From Henricia sp. BOLD:AAB3569 (lineage: Eukaryota > Echinodermata > Asteroidea > Spinulosida > Echinasteridae), in NCBI GenBank assembly GCA_037783545.1, contig JBBELK010000529.1, positions 496,001-560,000 of the forward strand: a DNA stretch of 64,000 bases, written 5' to 3'. This document shows, piece after piece, positions 56,501-64,000 of the stretch. Positions within the stretch are counted from its first letter, which is position 1; every line of letters starts with the position of its first letter. The notes beneath the pieces were generated by a model that was not told where the DNA came from, searched no databases, and saw only the letters and a list, made by a program, of their open reading frames with translations. Made by a program: the position numbers and the translations under genes.

Positions 56501-59500
56501 TAAAGGGCCTGTGACATGCTAAACAACTTTGTGCCTAAGCTTTGCTTCATAATGACGGATTACTTGTTCAGCAAGACATACCATTGTTCGTTTGGATGTA
56601 AAATCAATAAAAGGTGGCCTTTTTCAACTTTGAAGATTTCATTGCAATAAATCACAGACAAAGGGGGCTGTTTTAAGTGCATCACATAAGGAAGACAGAA
56701 GGGAAAAGTTAAGAAAAAACATAAGACTTCAAGTTGGACTTGTGGCAAATTGCTGCAGTTTCTACCCCCAGTTTTGTCATGGCTTACAGCAGGCAACATG
56801 TAAAACAAACTCAAACAGCCATGGATTACAAAAGTTTCAGGAAAATTGAGAAAAAGTGGAATCTTTTGCACAGTTAAATGTGATTTTCCTGTGTTTGCCT
56901 CTTGTGACGTCGTGACCTTGGTCATGAATATGCATATTTTCATTAGCATAAAAACTAAAAACCTTTGTTTTAACCCCCAAAGCAAGCTCCAAATAGGATT
57001 TTTATGACTTTAACTGAGTAGAGTGGTTTTAAAGCATAGATTTCATTGATAAAAATCCTAAATAAGGGGCCGTTTAAGTTAGTTAGATTCACAAGCTGCA
57101 ATATTGAGGGCCACTCCGTGACACAAATTTGTGCATGCAAATTGTGACCAGTTTTTAAACCTACTATTTCTTTGGGAGACAAAAACAGTATCAAGAAATA
57201 TTTCATGTCGAACAATTCATCAATAGACCTTATGCATGGCGGCCATGACAGAGGGCAGGTTTTCATATTCAAATGATGTGACAATAGACACACAAAGTGC
57301 CTACTCGTGCATTACGCACTGTGACAATGTGACTGCCCTCTATCATGGCCGCCGTGCATAAGGTCTATAAAGGGATACTTCATATAAAAATCAACCAATT
57401 AACTTAATTACATCAGTGTGAGCAAATGCCAAGTGTTTTGTTAGAGTTGAAGATTTTTGATATGGCCACAATTTTTGTATATCATTTTGTGTATCAAAAC
57501 GAGTCAAATTTTACTGAAGAAAATCCACAATAACTTTTGTTCCAAGAACCCTCTGCCAATGAGAGACTCCTCATTTTAAAGGGTTTTTAAGCCTTTTAAA
57601 GGCCCTGTAGATGATCTGTTTTTGAGCGATTCTGCGAATAAAACCATTATAAATCAAAAGAAAGGTCTACATCAACAAACTCATCCGAAGAAATTTCAGC
57701 TTTGTCAAATGTACCACGTTTAAAAAAACCATGAAAATCCATATGCATTTTCCTGGTCTTGGCGGGGTGTTTCAAATATTCGTTCTCAGTTGATCGGGTA
57801 CTATATGTGGCTTGCGTCATGCACTCTGTGGCGCACATATTGCGTGTGCGCGCGATCCATAAAAATGCATCGCGTTTGAACACGCACACGGAGTACACAG
57901 CGCCCATGCATTTTGGACCGCGTAGATGCGAACCAAAAATAAGTAAATCGTTTGCAAGCGATCTAAATAATTTCATCTTTACGGATTATTTTCTGGTAAA
58001 ATTATATCATTTTGAGCGAAAACAACTTACTCTTTCGCGTTTAGGTCGACCGGTCATGGGTAAAAACGGCGTATTAGGACGACCGACCGCATTAGGGCGA
58101 CCGATAGCCGGTCGTCCTAACGCCAAGTGCTTCAAAAAACCATCTTTATTAGGTCAAAAACCATTTTTATTAGGTTCTTAACCATTTTTATTAGGTTCTT
58201 AACCATTTTTATTAGGTCACAAACCATTTTCGTCCAGGTCGCAAAAAAAAATTTTCAGAGAATTAGGTCGAAAAAATGGGTGTCAATTCATGAGTTTCTT
58301 TCCGACAATTTTGTGGTTTTAGTGGTCTCTGTAAGCACTCTACCCAAAAAGGTCGTCCTAATACGGGAAAAATAGTTATTTAACCTTTCATTGGGTAGTT
58401 GCTATTAATTCAATCTTTACTTTCAGAACTTTTCCCCTGTAAACTCGTCGATTACTTTTTGGGGTCATTGCAAATGGGCCTTTAACACGAAATAAAAATT
58501 TATTTGATTGGAACACTTGACAATTTTGTTGAATCTGCCTACTTAAGTTTCTGTAGTCATAAAGAGAAAAAGCAAAGTCAAAATCAAAACATTGCATTCA
58601 TATCTTATGTTTGTTGCAAACACAACATCTGGTATGGTGGCTAATCACCATTGAAATGTAACAACCACACTTGGGATGAGAGAAATTTCATAAGGGCCTT
58701 GTCGGGATTTGAACCCAAGACCTCTGACTCACTAGGCAGATGCTCTACCAGCTGAGCTATAAGGCACAGTTGGTATACTCTCCCAGGTTTTCCCTATGGA
58801 CCCAATTTTTCTCTCAGTGTTGCATGGTAGTCAACTGAGCAAAGAACGCAACATCTGGTATGGTGCCTAATCACCATTAAAATGTTTGTTAGGAAAAACT
58901 ACCATACAGGTTCGCCAGATGGGACTCCATGCACTAAGACTATGGAGCATGACATAAAAAAAAAATTGATATTTTCTCAACCAAATTTACATTTTCTGGG
59001 GCATGTCATATTAAGAATAATTAGTGGCGAACGTGTACAGTATAATTTATGCTCTTTGTTCCAGAAAAAAATTATACAATTTAAAATAAAGATTTCAACT
59101 TACGCCTCGATAATCTCTTATCGTCTGTTGTGTCCTCGATGCTGCTCTGCTGGCTCGAGTACAGATGATTTCCGTTTGCCACAGACACGACAGAATCATT
59201 ACTTTTCAGTTCCACATTTCGCTGGACGGAGAGCGGCTGTACGGGATGGAAAGCCCCCATGCCCGGTACGTGACCATGGGCACCTTCCAATGCAGCGAGT
59301 CCGTGTAAAAGATGCGACGATCTCAGAGTGGGCTTGTCGTAACTGTCTATGGCAAATGCGGGCTCGTGTCGTTGGGTGGAGAAAAATGGGATGCTGGATG
59401 TAGCGGTGAGCGGTACCGGGTGCGTGCCGAGAGGCGCAGTTTGGGAGAGAACTGTGCCTGGGTCGCCAGTAGTGTGGCTGTTTGAGCTCGATGCAGGCAG

Positions 59501-59566
59501 ACCTTCCATTGTTGACGTTCGACGTTAAAATACTCTTCACCCCGAGTTCAATTGCTCATCGTTTTC
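40150..59566 (-). CDS. RNF220: RNF220 E3 ubiquitin ligase, complete coding sequence (13 exons)
   Basis: RING-type E3 ubiquitin ligase, known in vertebrates to act on nuclear and chromatin-linked regulators. Coding exons in transcript order: 59509-59104, 49327-49207, 48512-48470, 47709-47629, 47496-47454, 46639-46497, 45585-45456, 45143-44966, 44000-43963, 42803-42749, 41551-41428, 40919-40845, 40221-40150. The lengths sum to 1509 nt, i.e. 502 residues plus stop, with every phase consistent and all introns GT/AG. Human RNF220 is 566 residues. Domain order: a low-complexity N-terminus, zinc finger (148-163), basic region, second C2HC finger (255-276), the conserved FEEYTWCGQ domain (300-322), an acidic region, a short coiled coil and a C-terminal RING (450-488). 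The 5' UTR begins at 59566 after an acceptor (AATTTACAG), so at least one upstream noncoding exon exists, not located. A possible polyA signal (AATAAA) is at 39246-39241. Confidence 0.93.
41590..41700 (+). repeat. Short tRNA-derived SINE (intact copy)
   Basis: It reads like a tRNA (GATAGCTTAGTTGGTAGAGC, later GGTTCGAATCCCAGTCGGGG), followed by a unique tail CTGCAATCTTCTTGTGTTTC. The anticodon arm pairs TTGGC/GCCAA, but position 33 is not T and one acceptor pair is mismatched. A second copy with the same tail is at 41913-42461. Hence a SINE, not a working tRNA gene. Confidence 0.75.
41913..42461 (+). repeat. Short tRNA-derived SINE, split by a MITE
   Basis: The head is at 41913-41947; the body and tail resume at 42386-42461 (GGCCATGTAAACCAAGGACC, then CTGCAATTTTCTCGTG). 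The gap is exactly the MITE copy 41948-42385. Confidence 0.8.
41948..42385. mobile_element. MITE with GCATAGTTCCGA ends (copy 2), inside a SINE
   Basis: Inserted in the tRNA-like part of a SINE. The SINE reads GAGCAAT before the element and ATTGG after it, while the intact SINE at 41590 reads GAGCAATTGG. A 2-bp AT duplication is the simplest reading. Confidence 0.8.
42749..44000 (-). CDS. RNF220: RNF220 exons: short variable linker
   Basis: Two small exons, 44000-43963 (NDERASPPDSAP) and 42803-42749 (PWLPSTSYTPSDTKQPN). Both have clean acceptors (TTTCTCTGCAG, AAAACTTAG) and donors (CCAG|GTGAGG, ACAG|GTAAGG). They are poorly conserved but needed to keep phase (2 to 1 to 2) between the acidic domain and the coiled coil. 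Confidence 0.8.
42845..43190 (+). repeat. Full-length tRNA-derived SINE, same family
   Basis: Begins GGTACCGTGGCCGAGTGGTT, contains CCCTTGAGCAAGGCACTTAA and ends near GTAATAATAATAT. Other partial copies: 16800-17010, 20170-20315 and, on the minus strand, 26885-27040. Confidence 0.85.
43211..43695. mobile_element. MITE with TA target, mariner-type ends (copy 1)
   Basis: The terminal inverted repeats begin AACTCCTCAAAAAAAGTTCG and extend about 200 bp each. The element is flanked by TA dinucleotides. The second copy is at 50108-50597. No transposase frame is present. Confidence 0.8.
44469..44843. mobile_element. MITE of the TTAAAGGCCC family, uninterrupted
   Basis: About 375 bp, ends TTAAAGGCCCATTGTATCAT and ATACATAGGGCCTTTAA. 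It serves as the reference for the two interrupted copies. A diverged partial copy is at 28884-29200, with fragments at 56400-56510. Confidence 0.82.
44966..45143 (-). CDS. RNF220: RNF220 exon: acidic domain
   Basis: A 178-nt exon encoding ELNVDDDDTAEFGPEQFTEA and DVIPCPSDDSMEDKQRQALR, then DAVVG. The TEADVIPC motif is shared word for word with vertebrate RNF220. Acceptor AAATTAG, donor GTGGG|GTAAG, entering phase 1 and leaving phase 2. Confidence 0.94.
45456..45585 (-). CDS. RNF220: RNF220 exon: conserved FEEYTWCGQ domain
   Basis: The exon encodes an acidic lead (DIDEDIDVDGDSEE) and FEEYTWCGQTRIRATSMLES. The second part is nearly identical to the RNF220 family core (FEEYEWCGQKRIRATTLLE in human, from memory). 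Donor AGAG|GTGAGA. This exon alone identifies the gene. Confidence 0.95.
45661..45735. repeat. G-rich tract, possible G-quadruplex
   Basis: About 75 bp of the plus strand is almost only G with scattered T and A, starting GGGGTGGGGGGAGGGGGGAG. At least six G runs of four or more. Confidence 0.85.
46497..46639 (-). CDS. RNF220: RNF220 exon: second C2HC zinc finger
   Basis: A 143-nt exon, donor AAG|GTAACA. It encodes RLGRCRRNLKKPSEETPSS then ALCPICHELLTG and RNTHAEACLRK. The C-x2-C-x13-H-x3-C spacing is a UBZ-like finger, the class that often binds ubiquitin. Residues 255, 258, 272 and 276 are the ligands. Confidence 0.9.
46738..46935. repeat. Minisatellite of GTCACTAGTTAGT units
   Basis: About nine diverged copies of a roughly 20-bp unit (AGTTGGTCACTAGTTAGTNNC). 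Confidence 0.8.
47006..47374. repeat. Foldback in an RNF220 intron
   Basis: Ends CTCAAGGGCAATTCCATAAA and complement; arms about 150 bp, with the centre near 47190 (AACCCTCGTTTTTTTTTTAA). Confidence 0.78.
47454..48512 (-). CDS. RNF220: RNF220 exons: Ser-rich and basic linker
   Basis: Three small exons. 48512-48470 reads PGKSNRDSSGQSKK. 47709-47629 reads VIPAASSSKRKKDGEEE and GLGNRESRRE. 47496-47454 reads EYRRIKRNRLERLN. The last leads across a split codon into ARLGRCRRN, matching the human RANRQTRLNARIGKMKRRK stretch. The first exon has a second in-phase donor 27 nt further on (GTAAAT at 48442), which would add VQQMTKTTL, so its 3' end is ambiguous. The basic cluster may serve as a nuclear signal. 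Confidence 0.85.
48719..49130. mobile_element. MITE with TTGATTGCTTTCCGTGACGT ends (copy 3)
   Basis: Copy in the RNF220 intron between exons 48470 and 49207, rich in CGCGCG (GCGCGCGCGATGCGATACGT). Confidence 0.8.
49207..49327 (-). CDS. RNF220: RNF220 exon: first zinc finger
   Basis: A 121-nt exon, acceptor GTCAACAG, donor CGAG|GTCAGT. It encodes KRKSSNYECSVCTICGVTVR then PVELAAHYEIEVERLNKL. The C-x2-C-x11-H pattern and the following helix match the RNF220 segment that in human reads CPICQVLLRPSELQEHMEQE (from memory). Confidence 0.92.
50108..50597. mobile_element. MITE with TA target, mariner-type ends (copy 2)
   Basis: Same family and near-identical internal sequence as 43211-43695, in the opposite orientation. 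Open frames inside both (about 106-139 codons) arise from the repeat itself. Confidence 0.8.
51301..51430. repeat. Exact tandem duplication, 65-bp period
   Basis: CTGTCATACTTTAATTGGTC, ATAACTTCGCCAAAAATTAT and CAGAATTTCCTCAAACATGT occur twice with no visible change. Confidence 0.88.
51503..51800. repeat. GC-rich repeat of CGCCGTGA-type units
   Basis: Dozens of GCCGTGAC/GCGCCGTGAG variants, mostly in one orientation on the right half and mixed on the left, in an otherwise AT-rich intron. Confidence 0.72.
51912..52137 (+). repeat. tRNA-derived SINE of another family
   Basis: Starts GGTCTGGTTGGCGTAATGGT (A-box like), has GGATTCGTTTCCGTATG and the motif GTGGGTTTTCGACCAGGAG plus TTTTCCTCCCACTTCTAAAA. 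This G/T-rich to CCTCCCAC body is common in invertebrate SINEs. Confidence 0.6.
53225..53640. repeat. Tandem duplication of about 200 bp, diverged
   Basis: AAGCCTGCAAAAAGACTTGT.. and AAGCCTGCACAAAACCTGTG.. start two copies sharing AGATTGCTRGAGAT, CATTGGTTRTT and TTCAGSCAAAA, followed by a repeated CATTGGCCCAT and TGGCCAATCACAGACTGT. Confidence 0.7.
55686..55882. repeat. Array of CCATTTCGCCCC units with an inverted end
   Basis: Eight or so units of CCANTTCGCCC(C/A)AA on the plus strand, then GGGCGAAAARGTTCA units and GGTTTTGGGGCGAAATG in reverse. Confidence 0.78.
57223..57367. mobile_element. 145-bp MITE with ATAGACCTTATGCATGGCGG ends
   Basis: Near-perfect inverted arms (CATGACAGAGGGCAG on both sides). 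Relatives: 18789-18896 (shortened) and 28150-28190 (end fragment). Confidence 0.82.
58136..58216. repeat. Tandem ACCATTTTTATTAGGTTCTTA units
   Basis: Four units of about 20 bp. It is preceded by CGACCGGTC/GGTCGTCC motifs (58045-58115) like those seen near 46250-46315 (AGGGCGACACC). Confidence 0.75.
58690..58790 (-). repeat. tRNA-like SINE head
   Basis: The minus strand reads GCCTTATAGCTCAGCTGGTA, GAGCATCTGCC.. then TTGGGTTCAAATCCC. The acceptor stem is only partly paired and the anticodon stem is broken. A degenerate copy is at 49995-50095 (GCCTCATAGCTCAGCTGGTA). Confidence 0.6.
59104..59566 (-). CDS. RNF220: RNF220 first coding exon and 57 nt of 5' UTR
   Basis: ATG at 59509 in good context (CAACAATGG). 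It encodes 135 residues rich in Ser, His, Thr and Pro (MEGLPASSSNSHTTGDPG at the start; DDKRLSRR at the end, donor AGGC|GTAAGT). This matches the loosely conserved N-terminus of RNF220 only in composition. The UTR part carries a tiny upstream reading frame, ATG AGC AAT TGA. Open antisense and shifted frames here are shadows. Confidence 0.85.
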
Positions 59567-59830
59567 CTGTAAATTACAAATAACATATCAAAGATATTAA
59601 CCCTTCCAGTGCGGTGCACCACTCTATTTCTACTTCTGGACGGACAGCAGCTCACTGTAAATTAAATAAAACTGGCCTTCATTTCATTACTTCACAGACC
59701 GACCTTGAAAAGATTCCGTAGTAAAAGAGTTAACATTAACTTCCCGACCATTGGCAGTTTGTATGTTAAAAAGTCTACTGTATATTTGTAATGACCTGAA
59801 ACCCTGAAAAAAGTTGAATAGCAAATTAAG

Positions 59831-59980
59831 ACCGACGAATCCTTACGCACTGCGTACGCCCGCTTGCGCAACTTTTATTGCGTAAGCTGCGCAACATTCC
59901 TGTGATAATTACACGCAAGCCTATGGGCCTATGCCATTTTCAAAAGTTGCGCAAACTACGAAATTTTTCGTGAAATCGGG
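59831..59980. mobile_element. MITE with CGATTTCACGAATC ends (copy 3)
   Basis: Ends ACCGACGAATCCTTACGCAC and TTTTTCGTGAAATCGGG, core GCGTAAGCTGCGCAACATTC. Confidence 0.7.
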
Positions 59981-60369
59981 TGCATGTTTGACTTGACTTG
60001 TCATGTGTTCTCAAAAAGGCAAAGGCAAAATTATCTTCTGGTTATAACGATGTCAAAACTCACCACAGACAGTGAATCACACATTTGGAAAGTTTTAGCA
60101 AAACTGCTGCAACTCTTTCCAAAATAAGGCAAAATAAAACACAACTCACAGCAATTACACTGCCAATGAGTCCCCTCAAGCCTCGGTTACACCGTGCATC
60201 TACTCGATGGAGGAACTGCTTGGAGATTGCAGTGATCGTGAAAGATGCGGAATTTCCTTAGTAACTGAACTCGACTGTCCCTCCAAATGAGTCCCTGTGG
60301 TTGAGTAAATATTGCATGTTGGCTAAATCCGAGCAGTTGGTGGCGCTCTATAAAAACAACGGGTGATAC

Positions 60370-60778
60370 TATATACCGGAAAACACCGGAAAACACCGGA
60401 AAATACCGGAAAACACCGTAAAACTCACCGGAAAACACCGGAAAACACCGGAAAACATACTAAATACCGAAAAACACTAAATACCGGAAAACACCGGAAA
60501 ACACCGGAAAACATACTAAATACCGGAAAACACACTAAATACCGGAAAACACCGGAAAACACACTAAATACCGGAAAACACCGGAAAACATACTAAATAC
60601 CGGAAAACACACTAAATACCGGAAAACACCCGAAAGCACTTAATAACACCACCCCCACTACCTGCAGAAAACACCATAAAATACTGTTTTCCGGTGTTTT
60701 CCGGTATTTAGTATGTTTTCCGGTATTTAGTATGTTTTCCGGTGTTTTCTGGTGTTTTCCGGTGTTTTCCGGTAAATA
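60370..60778. repeat. Minisatellite of CCGGAAAACA units, inverted at the right end
   Basis: About 25 plus-strand units mixing ACCGGAAAACACCGG and ACTAAATACCGG (60370-60640), then the complement GTGTTTTCCGGT (60687-60775). The open frame across it is only the repeat. Confidence 0.85.
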
Positions 60779-61019
60779 GTACTACCGAAAACAACGGTAC
60801 TTCAAAAACTGGCACGTCTAAGTCGATTGGTGGGGCTATTTAACTTGACTGGGAGCGAAAAAAGCAAAAGTCAGTAGGAGAGGTGTTGGCCTATTTTCAG
60901 TGGGAAATTATGACATTTCTCACTCCTGAATTCAGTTTGTTCAGCAGTTTGGTGGTTGTCAAGTTATATTATGGAAAATATGTATCGATTAGCCTAGGTG
61001 TGGGCGTAATGGTCGCATA

Positions 61020-61436
61020 AACGTAGTACAACGTAGAGCAGCACGTTTTGTCAAAAATGATTATAAACGTGAAACCAGTGTCACCCAGCTTCTTCAACAA
61101 CTAAAGTGGGAACAACTGGATGTTAGACGTTTAAAATTTCGCCTAATTCTCATCTTTAAAGAATTGAATCGCCTGGCTCCATCCAACATTGACCATCTTA
61201 AGTTTACAAAGGAGAAGATGACCCGTAGACAATCCAGAAATGATCATCCAAACAATCTAAAAAGAATAACATTCAACAAAGATTGCTATAAGTTTTCACT
61301 CTACCCATTCACCATACCGGAATGGAATCTTCTACCAGCTGACATGAAAGAGACAACTAACTTGAAGTATTTTAGATCTAGACTTGATGTTATCAACCTG
61401 GAGAAACTAAGCAAAAAAGCCCATTTTAAAATCTAG
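61020..61436 (+). mobile_element. Non-LTR retrotransposon fragment (reverse transcriptase C-terminus)
   Basis: An open frame from 61020 to a TAG encodes VVQRRAARFVKNDYKRETSV then TQLLQQLKWEQLDVRRLKFR and ends near WNLLPADMKETTNLKYFRSR. QRRAARFV..DY..TSVT.LL..L.W..L..RR is the standard tail of CR1/L2-like LINE reverse transcriptases. No 5' part is present, so this is a 5'-truncated dead copy. Confidence 0.85.
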
Positions 61437-62075
61437 GCTGCCTGTTGCATGCATGACGTTACTGCATGTTTAGAAAGCCCCTCCAGGCGTTTTCATGCAG
61501 TATAAAAAATTTCTGAAGATTCTGAAGATAAAAATTGAATTTGTCAGTGCACCACCAGACATTTTGCCTTGCGTCTCCCCCAAACCCCGCCCACGGGGGA
61601 GGGGCGGGGCGGGGCCAGGGGGAGTGTGTGTTGACAATTGATGGCTAGGCCCATATAGGTGCATTAATGAATTCCGAGCAACTCTTTCCACGACATACAT
61701 TTTCTACACAACAAACCCTTCTTTCACGGATATCAATGCAATCTTGTTCATCACGGGGCAGTTCAAACATGCATGTCATGTGCATGTGCGGAACGTAACA
61801 AATGCACAGTGACCTAACAAAGTAACGATGCATATTCTTTTGCCCCGTGAGCATATGGCATTTTCAGATAACTGAAAAGAGTTTGTTTTTACAATGGAAT
61901 TTTTCTCAAAACTGCAACACTTTCGGGGGCACATGTAGGCCTGTGACTGGCTGTGTGACAAGAGTTTGTCAGAATCAACGAGGTCTAACTGTCGATTCCA
62001 ACAAAATTCAAGGGCAGCCCTGAACAAAAAATTACCTGAAAAATCACGTTTTGCATTTTTTATGTTAAATTTTAG

Positions 62076-64000
62076 TGAAATGGAGAATGAAGATCCACCC
62101 ACGCAGCGAGACAACTCACTGTCACCACGAAATGACATCATCAGCACCCCAGGCCGCACCCATCCAGTCTCCCATCCCATCAGCGATGCGCCCCTCTGTG
62201 CCCCATGCCGCGACCTTCAACTAGCCTTCTTTGACCCCCACTGTCCGGGCTGTTGGGCCTTAATAGCCGAGGACCCTCGTACAACGGTGGGGGAGCTGTT
62301 TGCAGTACTCAGGCAGTGGGTGCCGCAAGTACAGCGTAGTGTTTTGGCAATCGGACAAGAGGTGAGGATTGCAGTGTTGTAACAGGGTCTTTCTATAAAT
62401 TAGGGGTCCAAAAGTGTGACATTTAGTGTCCCCAGTGTGACCGGACCTACATTCATGCATGGTCAGTCACAGTTCAGCCCCATTGTAGCCATTAGGTTTT
62501 ATCTTTTTAAAATGCACATACCGATCATTCAATGGTATTTGTGCCACTACCCTGATTGCTGGAGGGTGGTGACCATCTTGTGGATTTCTTTTGTATTTTT
62601 GGTATGTCCTCCTGATACAATATGTTTTGTTATTCATTATCCACCATGACTGTACACCAGATATAAGGGAGTGCTACTTGCTGGTCTAGTGAGTTATTTC
62701 TCTCCTGACTGCCCGTGACACTGCCTTTCGGGCTGTGCTTGAGCCGTAGTGCTGCCAAGTTTCTGCTGGTTGACTGTCATTTAACACTTATAAGCTACGG
62801 TATCGTTTGATAGTGCCGTTTTACAATCCTTTTTAACTTTCTGCATTTGTGAAAGTACCTGTCTGAGCACATTGAGCTAAACAATTTGATAATAAAATTA
62901 AGCTTGAAGTGTCGATGTAAATAAATCTATTAAATAAATCAAATGTATACCTGTTGGTTTGAATGCCCTCTGTTGTCCTGAAATTGTATTGTACACCGAC
63001 TCGGTTACACCCGTTACACCTGATATGTGTTATTTTTCGTACAAAAATCATTAAAATGGCTTTTAAACCATTTTTTATGAATTGTACTTTATGTACTCAC
63101 TCTTTGAGATGGAAAGTATTTAAAGAATGTGTCCTGAATTTACAAAAACGAGATGTAAAATGTAACGGGGGACACCAACATTGGACCCCTAATTTATAGA
63201 AAGACCCACCACTCATACTCGGCATGGCTGTAGTCGAGTCCGCACTTTCTAAGTCAGAGTCCTTGAGTCTGAGTCCAGCATACATCCGAGTCCTCAGCAG
63301 GCCTGGACTCGGCCAAAAGAGTCCTTACCACCTAACCCCAAGTCCAATTCTTGACTGGCCGAGTCCAAGTCCGAGTCCTTGAAAATCAGTACTCAAAGTC
63401 CTACAGCGGACTCAGTGCTTGTACCCAAGTACTACTCAATGTCACAATCTTACTGAGAGAGACTTTTTTTTTTAAGATTAAAATTTTTCTAGCTTGTCAG
63501 TTTCTGGCCCATTTCATTTATCTTTTTGTAAATGCCACAGTTTCTACAACGAGACTTCCATGTAGACGACCGAGACGGCTTAACAGACATGACGCTTCTC
63601 CACTATGCCTGCAAGGCAGGCTGCGACGGGATCGGCGAGAGAGAAGGCGCTCTTGAACTAGCCTCTCTACTGCTAGAACGAGGGGCAAGTCCAGAGTTGA
63701 GATGTCGATGGACTGACATGACCGCACTTAACTATGCAGTGTTCTTTGATGTTGTGCCGTTAATAAGACTGTTATTAAAAGCCACAGATTTTAAAGGTTT
63801 GTTGCAATTGTATTTCTGTTGTAGTCGAGATTTTTACAAGGCCCTGCAAGTTCTTTTGGTCGTGGTCTGATAAGGTCTATGGAATCCTTTTGTACATTTT
63901 CAAAATCGGTGACCCGGAGCCATGTTCATGGTTGACATGATGCATAGTTCCGACCTGTCAATCAAGCCGAACCCGCGACCAATCACAACGGAGCTAGCAG
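62076..64000 (+). CDS. CLIP4: CLIP4-type CAP-Gly linker protein, first two coding exons (partial)
   Basis: Microtubule-associated CAP-Gly protein with N-terminal ankyrin repeats. Exon 62080-62361 follows an acceptor (AAATTTTAG at 62075) and starts MENEDPPTQRDNS; its second half (LAFFDPHCPGCWALIAEDPR, then VGELFAVLRQWVPQVQ) matches the CLIP3/CLIP4 N-terminal signature FFDPxxxxCQEIL...LFAxLRQWVPQVQ. Donor CAAGAG|GTGAGG, phase 0. Exon 63541-63796 encodes DRDGLTDMTLLHYACKAG and RCRWTDMTALNYAVFFDVVP, the first ankyrin repeats; donor TTAAAG|GTTTGT, phase 1. The CAP-Gly exons lie to the right of the window. CLIP3 is the alternative, but the DRDGLTDMTLLHY block fits CLIP4 best. Transcribed divergently from RNF220. 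Confidence 0.88.
62385..63207. mobile_element. MITE with GGGTCTTTCTATAAATT ends (copy 2), enlarged
   Basis: Both ends match 36510-36724, but the middle is some 600 bp longer, suggesting a nested insertion or a more complete version. It lies in CLIP4 intron 1, starting 23 bp after the donor. Confidence 0.65.
63210..63420. repeat. GAGTCC-rich simple repeat region
   Basis: GAGTCCNNGAGTC words recur irregularly over 200 bp in the CLIP4 intron. A similar CAAGTC-rich stretch lies at 39355-39435. Confidence 0.6.
63942..64000. mobile_element. MITE with GCATAGTTCCGA ends (copy 3), cut by window edge
   Basis: It begins GCATAGTTCCGACCTGTC and continues as in the other two copies (GAACCCGC..CCAATCACAAC) up to the last base. 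Confidence 0.75.

Larger units (their letters stand above)
59567..62075. other. Intergenic region between divergent RNF220 and CLIP4
   Basis: It holds a CGATTTCACGAA-family MITE (59831-59980), a CCGGAAAACA minisatellite with an inverted end (60370-60778) and a LINE 3' fragment (61020-61436). Noncoding first exons of both genes are expected here. A GTGAGT donor on the minus strand near 60148 is one weak candidate for RNF220. Confidence 0.55.

Noticed and set aside
58882..59403. 173-codon plus-strand open frame
   Set aside because: Its second half is antisense to the first coding exon of RNF220, whose splice sites and in-frame continuation are convincing; the first half is intron.
60363..60596. 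77-codon repetitive open frame (TGKHRKTPEN repeats)
   Set aside because: A translation of the CCGGAAAACA minisatellite; no gene signals.

Overview
The window is animal nuclear DNA. Its genes are split into small exons with GT/AG introns, and the intergenic and intronic space is packed with short inverted-repeat DNA elements (MITEs), tRNA-derived SINEs and 5'-truncated LINE fragments. No codon-usage or database test was possible. An invertebrate deuterostome, perhaps an echinoderm or hemichordate, is my best guess at low confidence, because vertebrate-type orthologues sit in compact genes among MITEs that look nothing like vertebrate repeats.

Four protein genes can be rebuilt exon by exon with consistent splice phases. 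(1) Minus strand, 13440 down to 91 and off the left edge: the N-terminal half of a class IA PI3-kinase p85-type regulatory subunit (PIK3R). It has an SH3 domain, then a C1 zinc finger, a SAM domain and the start of the BH/RhoGAP-like domain. Vertebrate p85 lacks the C1 and SAM domains. (2) Plus strand, 16330 to 33503: EFCAB14, a single-pass membrane protein with a coiled-coil stalk and two C-terminal EF-hands. It has two alternative sets of start plus transmembrane exons (A at 16.3-17.3 kb, B at 22.5-24.2 kb) that both splice in phase to the same ten downstream exons. (3) Minus strand, 59566 down to 40150: a complete RNF220 ubiquitin ligase, 13 coding exons and 502 residues, with two zinc fingers, a conserved middle domain and a C-terminal RING. 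(4) Plus strand, 62076 to the right edge: the first two coding exons of CLIP4 (CAP-Gly linker, ankyrin region).

Layout: PIK3R and EFCAB14 are head to head, EFCAB14 and RNF220 tail to tail, RNF220 and CLIP4 head to head. From memory, human PIK3R3, EFCAB14 and RNF220 all lie in 1p33-p34, so the first three probably preserve an old linkage group. The genes do not form a pathway; their proximity looks like inherited synteny.

The remainder holds at least fifteen repeat families, several with two or three copies here and some nested in others. The most striking are a 1679-bp, almost perfectly palindromic foldback element with 690-bp arms and a 10-bp target duplication (20460-22138), and a 649-bp foldback with a 9-bp target duplication (14205-14853).
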